NCBI GenBank assembly: GCA_937975745.1
Contig: CALJUK010000784.1
Location: forward strand, 1-10,954
Length of the DNA: 10,954 bases
Origin: an uncultured Planctomycetaceae bacterium
GTDB lineage: Bacteria > Planctomycetota > Planctomycetia > Planctomycetales > Planctomycetaceae
Direction: 5' to 3'
Below the pieces are notes generated by a model. That model had not been told where the DNA came from, searched no databases, and worked only from the letters and a program-made list of their open reading frames with translations. A program made the translations under genes and the position numbers. This document shows, in pieces, positions 6,808-10,954 of the stretch. Every line of letters begins with the position of its first letter. Position 1 is the first letter of the stretch.

Positions 6808-7875
6808 TCAGGCGAGTTCGGCAATGACGAGTGAGGCCATCTCAGTCGTCCCGATCGGATTTGTCCGGGAAAGATCGGCCGTACGATGGCCAGCGTTCAG
6901 GACCTTCTCAACAGCCGCCTCGATCGAATCGGCCTCTTCTGGCAGCCCCACAGAATGCCGCAGCATCATGGCTGAGCCGAGCATGGTCGCGAGCGGATTC
7001 GCGATTCCCCGACCGGCAATATCCGGGGCCGAACCGTGAATCGGTTCGTACAACCCAGGCCCGGAGGCGCCCAGAGAGGCACTTGGAAGCAACCCGAGCG
7101 AGCCCGGCAGCATGGAACCTTCGTCGGTCAGAATGTCACCGAACATATTGCCCGTGACAACAACGTCAAACGAACTCGGCCGCGAAATCAGATGCATGGC
7201 CATCGCATCGACCAGAACGACGTCGTAAGTGACATCGGGAAACTCTTCCTTCATCACCTTGGCTGCCACCTGCCTCCACAACCGCGACACTTCCAGAACG
7301 TTGGCCTTGTCGACCGAGGTGAGGTGATTCTTGCGTCCCCGTGCCGCCTCGGCAGCCAGCCGGACAATGCGGGCAATCTCTTCGGTCGAGTAGCACATCT
7401 CGCTGAAGGCTTCTTCCCCGCTGGGGTGAGGCCGCCGCCCCGAGGGACCGAAGTAGATCCCACCGGTCAATTCGCGGAAGAAGAGGATGTCTGTTCCTTC
7501 GACGATTTCCCGCTTGAGGGGGGATGAATCGAGCAGCGCGGAATACGTCCGGATCGGCCTGAGGTTGGCGAACAGGGCCAGTTCCTTACGGAGCTTCAGT
7601 AGACCAGCTTCCGGGCGGGTCTTGGCGTTGGGATCGTCCCATTTCGGCCCGCCGACCGCGCCCAGAAGAACAGCGTTACAATCGCGGCAGGCGTCCAGCG
7701 AGGCGTCGGGAAGAGGCGTCCCAAAGTCGTCGATGGCGTTGCCCCCCATCGGCCGCGTGTCGAACTCGAAACGGTGCCCGCTCCGTTCGGCCACACAGGT
7801 GAGGACTCGCTCGGCTTCGCGGACGACTTCGGGCCCAATCCCGTCACCGGGCAACAACACAATCCTGGCATCCAT
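6808..7875 (-). CDS. leuB: 3-isopropylmalate dehydrogenase LeuB
   Basis: This 355-residue cytoplasmic enzyme of leucine biosynthesis oxidises and decarboxylates (2R,3S)-3-isopropylmalate with NAD+. Signatures run in order: LLPGDGIGPEV (7-17), AVGGPKWDDP (73-82), LRKELALFANLRP (95-107) with the substrate-binding arginines, FRELTGGIYFG (133-143), VDKANVLEVSRLW (188-200), VDAMAMHL (222-229), GNMFGDILTDEGS (242-254) and EPIHGSAPDIAGRGIANP (277-294). Asp223, Asp247 and Asp251 supply the metal site. Asp285-Ile286 in the SAPDIAG loop fits NAD rather than NADP preference and separates it from isocitrate dehydrogenase. The length is normal for the family. ATG 7875 has GAGGA 9 nt upstream. leuA, leuC and leuD are not adjacent, so leucine genes appear scattered here. 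No terminator is obvious after the stop; a 20-bp tandem repeat begins about 90 bp downstream. Confidence 0.97.
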   Translation of the reverse strand: MDARIVLLPGDGIGPEVVREAERVLTCVAERSGHRFEFDTRPMGGNAIDDFGTPLPDASLDACRDCNAVLLGAVGGPKWDDPNAKTRPEAGLLKLRKELALFANLRPIRTYSALLDSSPLKREIVEGTDILFFRELTGGIYFGPSGRRPHPSGEEAFSEMCYSTEEIARIVRLAAEAARGRKNHLTSVDKANVLEVSRLWRQVAAKVMKEEFPDVTYDVVLVDAMAMHLISRPSSFDVVVTGNMFGDILTDEGSMLPGSLGLLPSASLGASGPGLYEPIHGSAPDIAGRGIANPLATMLGSAMMLRHSVGLPEEADSIEAAVEKVLNAGHRTADLSRTNPIGTTEMASLVIAELA

Positions 7876-8287
7876 CGATTCTCGTCCTCGGGAAATCTCG
7901 CTGATTTTCGGTTGGTCGGCTGGAACGCCGGTCTGCGGGGATTCACTGTTTCGCCCGATACTTTAGCCGGTCACACGCGGCACTGCCACCGACTCGCCAG
8001 ACTGGTTCGCAACTGGACTCCGTATCCGAAAATTCACAATCGGCCTCCCCGGCCTTCCAAGCCCATCCGTCACAACCCGCAAACCAATCGATCATTTTCC
8101 CTCAAGATCCGCGTCGAGGCTGAAGCCACTTAATCTCGTCAGACCAACCGACCGATCCTACAACAGCAGGCCGCCGATCCGAAGCGGTCTCGTTGGGCCC
8201 ATAACGCGGCCGACCCATGATGCGGCCGACCGATGATGCGGCCGTTGTGTTCATTCGGAGAAATCCTCACTGACGAAGGTTTCGCCC
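7876..8287. other. Intergenic region between divergent leuB and the small membrane protein gene
   Basis: About 412 bp with no credible coding frame. It must carry the start signals of both divergent genes, but I see no near-consensus promoter for either. The only clear structure is the 16-bp tandem repeat at 8198-8245, reported separately. No leader peptide with leucine codons, which would suggest attenuation of leuB, is evident. Confidence 0.6.
8198..8245. repeat. Three tandem copies of a 16-bp GCGGCCG-containing unit
   Basis: The units are CCCATAACGCGGCCGA (8198-8213), CCCATGATGCGGCCGA (8214-8229) and CCGATGATGCGGCCGT (8230-8245), differing at one to three positions between neighbours. Each contains the self-complementary core CGGCCG. 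The block ends 42 bp before the start codon of the small membrane protein gene, so it overlaps where a promoter would be expected. Confidence 0.85.
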
Positions 8288-8539
8288 ATGCTCCGTTCGA
8301 GCTTCTTCGCCGCCGGGCTGTTCGTATTTATGGCTGGTGCCTCGTTCCTGATGGTCGACAAGCTGACGCTGACCCTCAAGGACGACACCCATTCCGATCC
8401 GAAGTTCCGTGGCATGTTTACAACCAACGCTGAGCGGCAACGCGTGATCGACCCGCCAGAGTGGGCCGCCTTCAGCCTGATGTCCATCGGATCGGTGACA
8501 ATGCTGTACGCAGTCGCGCTCCCGAAGCAAAACGGTTGA
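8288..8539 (+). CDS. Small two-helix membrane protein of unknown function
   Basis: The 83-residue product has two hydrophobic segments, about 5-23 (SFFAAGLFVFMAGASFLMV) and 60-77 (AAFSLMSIGSVTMLYAVA), joined by a polar loop with DPKFRGMF (37-44) and RVIDPPEWA (52-60). No catalytic motif is seen. The frame is believed real because GAAGG lies 8 nt before the ATG, the helix-loop-helix plan is clear, and no competing frame in this stretch makes a plausible protein. It is reminiscent of short conserved hypothetical proteins of planctomycetes, but I cannot name a family. It is a single gene, divergent from leuB, with a strong hairpin about 50 bp after its stop. Function unknown. Confidence 0.8.
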   Translation: MLRSSFFAAGLFVFMAGASFLMVDKLTLTLKDDTHSDPKFRGMFTTNAERQRVIDPPEWAAFSLMSIGSVTMLYAVALPKQNG

Positions 8540-8591
8540 GCCGAAGACTGACGACACCGTCATGGAACGCCGCAGGCGAAATCGGTGACGA

Positions 8592-8610
8592 CGGGGATGT
8601 GCCATCCCCG
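8592..8610 (+). terminator. Strong hairpin after the small membrane protein gene, terminator-like
   Basis: CGGGGATG (8592-8599), loop TGC, CATCCCCG (8603-8610) gives a perfect 8-bp GC-rich stem 53 bp after the stop codon. No T-run follows on either strand, so it is not a classical intrinsic terminator. It could act with Rho or stabilise the mRNA 3' end. Confidence 0.45.
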
Positions 8611-8675
8611 GCAGCTTCCAATCTGCCATGATTGCCGTGAATCACACGCCGGAGCTCGGCTCGCGCTGGACGCCG

Positions 8676-8694
8676 GCGCAAACTCTTGCGCTTT
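8676..8694 (+). terminator. Second small hairpin followed by TTT
   Basis: GCGCAA-ACTC-TTGCGC (8676-8691) is a perfect 6-bp stem with a 4-nt loop followed by TTTCAG. The stem is short and the T-run is only three, so terminator function is doubtful, but the perfect pairing in non-coding DNA is worth recording. Confidence 0.3.
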
Positions 8695-8791
8695 CAGAGA
8701 ACGGAGTGACGTCGCTTAGAAGTGCACACAATCGCCGTGCACGACGACATCTCGAGACATGCCGTCTCGCGGGATCGGGCTGACCCATTCC

Positions 8792-8826
8792 CATTGCACA
8801 CTTGCAATTCGTGCAATGTGTTGCAC
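8792..8826. promoter_or_regulatory. Overlapping TTGCAC/GTGCAA dyads upstream of marR
   Basis: CATTGCAC (8792-8799) pairs with GTGCAATG (8811-8818) across 11 bp, and GTGCAA (8811-8816) also pairs with TTGCAC (8821-8826) across 4 bp. A further TTGCAA lies at 8802-8807. Four TTGCA-type half-sites in 35 bp, just upstream of the predicted marR -35 box, suggest binding of an additional dimeric regulator. No regulator is identifiable from the motif alone. Confidence 0.45.
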
Positions 8827-8842
8827 TTCCCGCAAACTCCAC

Positions 8843-8872
8843 TTGAATCGCCCCCTCTCCCAGACCTATCAT
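8843..8872 (+). promoter_or_regulatory. Predicted marR promoter
   Basis: TTGAAT (8843-8848) and TATCAT (8867-8872) are separated by 18 bp, matching the -35 consensus at four of six positions and the -10 consensus at five of six. The predicted start, near 8879, falls inside the adjoining 20-bp palindrome. Confidence 0.5.
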
Positions 8873-8891
8873 TTGTTAGCATGCTAACAAA
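8872..8891. promoter_or_regulatory. 20-bp perfect palindrome, SlyA/MarR-type operator
   Basis: TTTGTTAGCATGCTAACAAA is a perfect 20-bp palindrome whose core TTAGCATGCTAA differs by one base from the SlyA-family consensus TTAGCAAGCTAA as I recall it. It begins at the last base of the predicted -10 box, covers the predicted transcription start and lies 97 bp before the marR ATG, which is the standard position for autorepression by a MarR-family dimer. Confidence 0.75.
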
Positions 8892-8987
8892 CCTGTTCGG
8901 TGCCTCACGGCCCGCGGGCGAGCTATTCCCTGCCTCATGCGACCATACGTTCGCTGCGCGCACTTTGGCGACGGTACAAGTGTCACC

Positions 8988-9479
8988 ATGAAGTCCAAAT
9001 CACTCCAGAACGAAGCCAAGCGTCATCCTCCGGAAACGCTGTTGAAATACGACTTCGAAGAGAGTGTCGGCTATTGGGTGGGCATTACCACACATGTCGT
9101 GCGACGGGCTTTGGACGTCGAACTGGCACGCGAAGGGATCACACTCCGCCAGTGGGAAGTCCTGGCCTGGATCGCCCACGACGGGGAGCTGACCCAGACG
9201 CAGCTGGCAGAACGCTTGGGGATTGAAGCCCCCACGCTGGCCGGCGTTCTTTCGCGGATGGAACGCGACGGCTGGCTGGCTCGAGTTTCGTGTCCGAACG
9301 ATAAACGTTGCAAGCTGATTCGGGCCACTGACAAATCAGAAAAGTTGTGGAATCGGATGACAACTTGCTGTCATCGAGTACGTGAGCATGCGATTCAGGG
9401 GATTTCCCAAGAGGACCTTGAGACTTTAAAGCGGACGTGTGAGGCAATTCGCCAAAACCTCGACGGATGGACCAACTGA
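8988..9479 (+). CDS. MarR/SlyA-family transcriptional regulator
   Basis: This 163-residue protein has the MarR fold. An N-terminal helix (about 23-50, with VGYWVGITTHVVRRALDVEL) provides the dimer interface. A winged helix-turn-helix follows (about 52-112): ITLRQWEVLAWIAHDGELTQ, TQLAERLGIEAPTLAGVLSR as the DNA-reading part, and the wing DGWLARVSCPNDKRCKL with the DxR signature of the family. The C-terminal helices (about 115-160) complete the dimer. Cysteines at 102 and 108 in the wing and 127-128 in the next helix could allow thiol sensing, but this is inference. ATG 8988 is chosen because the MarR domain begins shortly after it; the ribosome binding site is weak, and ATG 8937 upstream would add 17 unlike residues. 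The next gene is an efflux adaptor 272 bp downstream, so the regulator probably controls a pump as well as itself. Confidence 0.93.
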   Translation: MKSKSLQNEAKRHPPETLLKYDFEESVGYWVGITTHVVRRALDVELAREGITLRQWEVLAWIAHDGELTQTQLAERLGIEAPTLAGVLSRMERDGWLARVSCPNDKRCKLIRATDKSEKLWNRMTTCCHRVREHAIQGISQEDLETLKRTCEAIRQNLDGWTN

Positions 9480-9515
9480 AGCCGAGGCCCGGCCACTTCC
9501 ATAGCAACTGGACTG

Positions 9516-9545
9516 CCGGCTGCACATGGTCCGGCTGCACATGGT
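9516..9545. repeat. Perfect 15-bp tandem duplication
   Basis: CCGGCTGCACATGGT occurs twice without a gap (9516-9530 and 9531-9545) in the 272-bp space between marR and the adaptor gene. Identical copies point to a recent slippage duplication. It lies about 200 bp before the adaptor start, so it could also be a duplicated regulator site. Confidence 0.85.
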
Positions 9546-9751
9546 ATGGATCGGGAGGAGAGCCCGGTTCTGTTCCGGATCAAGCGAAGAAGCACGCCGA
9601 ATTTGTATGAATCCCCTCGCCAGCGACCCGATCCGTATCGTGTTTTCGACAGACTGACGTCGCTCTCTGAGAACAGAGTTCGACGCCGTCCGCCGCGTCA
9701 ATTGTGATTCGATTGCTGAACGGCCTTGAAAGACTGACTTTGAGGAAATCG

Positions 9752-10954
9752 ATGTCTGCTGCATCCTGCGATTTGCCCACCAACCCACATCCGGCTGGTT
9801 GGGGATGTCTGCTGCTTCTGTGCGCGGCGATGAGCTTGCCCGGCTGCGCCGGAGAGGAAGTCCCTGCTCAAACACCGGCAGCGGGAGGGGGACCGCCCGC
9901 TGCCCAGGTTCGCGTGGCCCCAATTGTCGAGCGTGTCGTACCGCCGCGTGTGACTGTGATTGGAACAATTCTACCGGTCAAAACCAGCATCGTCGCATCG
10001 GGCGCCGACGGGGTCGTCAACGAGTTCCTTGTGAATGAAGGTGACGTTGTCCGCAAGAACGATGTTCTCTCGGTCCTCCGCATGGTGACCACCGACCTGG
10101 GAATTGCCGAGGCGGAAGCGGAACTTGTCGAGCGGGAACAAGCACTCCGTGAGTTGGAGAACGGTTCTCGACCGGAAGAACTTCAGGCGGCCGAAGCCCG
10201 CGCCCTGGCAGCCCGGGCCATCAACGACAGCGCCCAGTCACAGCTCCGGCGAATCGAATTGCTGTTCGAGAAGAAGGCCTCGAATCAGGACGACCTGGAT
10301 CAGGCTCGCGAACGTGCCGAGGCGGCCCGGCAGATTTACGCCGAGCGTTACGCCGACTACGAACTGACCCGATCGGGACCGCGTGCGGAAGAAATTGCCC
10401 AGGCCCGGGCCCGCTACGAAGCTCAGCGGAATCATGTCGACTATTTGAAGGCGGAAAAAGACAAGCGAACCACCCGGGCTCCGTTTGACGGTTATGTGAC
10501 CGAGGAACATACCGAGATTGGACAATGGCTGTCCAAAGGCCATCCGGTCGTCACGCTGGCACACCTGATGGAAGTGGACGCCGTCGTGAATGTTGACCAG
10601 GAAGACCTGGCCCATGTCCGACTGAACGGCCCTGCACAAGTTGTGGTCACCGCTGACGAAGAATTGGAACTCACCGGCAATGTGAACCGGATTGTCCCCC
10701 GTAGTCACTGGTCAACCGGTTCGCGTGGTTTTCCGGTCAAGGTACGGTTGAAGAATGTCTTCCGTGAGTCTGACAAAGGGCAGACGATGCCCGTGTTGCG
10801 GGAAGGGATGCTGGCCCGCGTCACGTTCTCGGGCGAGCCTCGGCCGGCGCTGATGGTCACCAAAGATGCGTTGGTTCGCTCGTCGCGCGGGATGACCATT
10901 TTCGTTTGTGAGCCCGACCCCAGCGAACCGGGCTCTGGACCCGTTCGGCAGGTG
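9752..10954 (+). CDS. RND/HlyD-type efflux periplasmic adaptor lipoprotein, 3' end outside the window
   Basis: The frame is open from ATG 9752 to the window edge (401 codons, no stop). AGGA 5 nt upstream supports the start. Residues 18-32 are hydrophobic and end in the lipobox LPGC (29-32), so Cys32 is probably lipidated and the protein membrane-anchored. The body follows the membrane-fusion-protein plan. The first lipoyl half-motif is about 70-106 (VIGTILPVKTSIVASGADGV, then FLVNEGDVVRKNDVL). A long charged alpha-helical hairpin spans about 112-235. The second lipoyl half is at 240-272 (RAPFDGYVTEEHTEIGQWLS), and beta-barrel and membrane-proximal domains follow from 273 (LMEVDAVVNVDQEDLAHVRL). 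It would link an inner-membrane pump to an outer-membrane channel; the pump gene should follow. The upstream MarR regulator is its probable controller. The substrate is unknown. Confidence 0.92.
   Translation, partial: MSAASCDLPTNPHPAGWGCLLLLCAAMSLPGCAGEEVPAQTPAAGGGPPAAQVRVAPIVERVVPPRVTVIGTILPVKTSIVASGADGVVNEFLVNEGDVVRKNDVLSVLRMVTTDLGIAEAEAELVEREQALRELENGSRPEELQAAEARALAARAINDSAQSQLRRIELLFEKKASNQDDLDQARERAEAARQIYAERYADYELTRSGPRAEEIAQARARYEAQRNHVDYLKAEKDKRTTRAPFDGYVTEEHTEIGQWLSKGHPVVTLAHLMEVDAVVNVDQEDLAHVRLNGPAQVVVTADEELELTGNVNRIVPRSHWSTGSRGFPVKVRLKNVFRESDKGQTMPVLREGMLARVTFSGEPRPALMVTKDALVRSSRGMTIFVCEPDPSEPGSGPVRQV

Larger units (their letters stand above)
8540..8987. other. Non-coding region upstream of marR, rich in dyads
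   Basis: About 448 bp with no convincing gene on either strand; the short open frames here give low-complexity, motif-free products. It contains at least five inverted repeats: 8592-8610, 8676-8691, CGAGAC-ATGCC-GTCTCG at 8753-8769, the TTGCAC/GTGCAA dyads at 8792-8826, and the 20-bp palindrome at 8872-8891. The right half is evidently the control region of marR. Confidence 0.65.

Noticed and set aside
7036..7527. Plus-strand frame opposite leuB
   Set aside because: leuB is unmistakable on the minus strand; this is an antisense shadow.
8694..8991. Short open frames on both strands (8722-8991 plus, 8694-8963 minus) before marR
   Set aside because: They run through the marR promoter and the 20-bp palindrome and give motif-free products; regulatory DNA explains the region better.
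9665..9678. CTCTG-AGAA-CAGAG hairpin before the adaptor gene
   Set aside because: Only a 5-bp stem with no T-run; such hairpins are expected by chance in this length of DNA.
9426..9968. Minus-strand 180-codon frame across the marR end and adaptor start
   Set aside because: It covers the end of marR and the lipoprotein signal of the adaptor; both plus-strand genes are well supported.

Overview
The window looks like a piece of a Planctomycetota chromosome. The main evidence is a partial secreted protein with a planctomycete-type cytochrome c domain (CIQCH at the left edge), plus the mix of secreted hydrolases, a solitary EgtD and short orphan membrane proteins. Base composition is moderately GC-rich throughout by eye. 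I see no rRNA, tRNA, CRISPR array, insertion sequence or phage gene, so this is ordinary chromosomal content. The interest lies mostly in the regulatory DNA.

Left block, minus strand: a GntR/FadR-type repressor overlaps by four bases (GTGA) with the downstream cytochrome-domain gene that runs off the window. The pair has a near-consensus promoter (TTGACA-N18-TAATAT) followed by four TATCA repeats and a 13-bp dyad, which is a strong autoregulation candidate. Centre-left, plus strand: a secreted alpha/beta hydrolase of the acetyl-esterase type, a secreted PhoD-like metallophosphatase lacking the usual metal-ligand cysteine, and a membrane-anchored GGDEF diguanylate cyclase with an intact active site and I-site.

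Centre, minus strand: egtD (histidine trimethylation, ergothioneine route) converges on the diguanylate cyclase gene with a 44-bp overlap of coding ends. leuB (3-isopropylmalate dehydrogenase) lies upstream of it.

Right block, plus strand: a small two-helix membrane protein, a MarR/SlyA-type regulator, and the first 401 codons of an RND/HlyD-type lipoprotein adaptor that continues past the window. A perfect 20-bp palindrome containing TTAGCATGCTAA, one base from the SlyA consensus as I recall it, covers the likely -10/+1 region of the marR promoter. The likely logic is a ligand- or redox-sensing MarR protein controlling itself and an efflux pump.

Short tandem repeats (units of 15, 16 and 20 bp) sit in three different intergenic regions.
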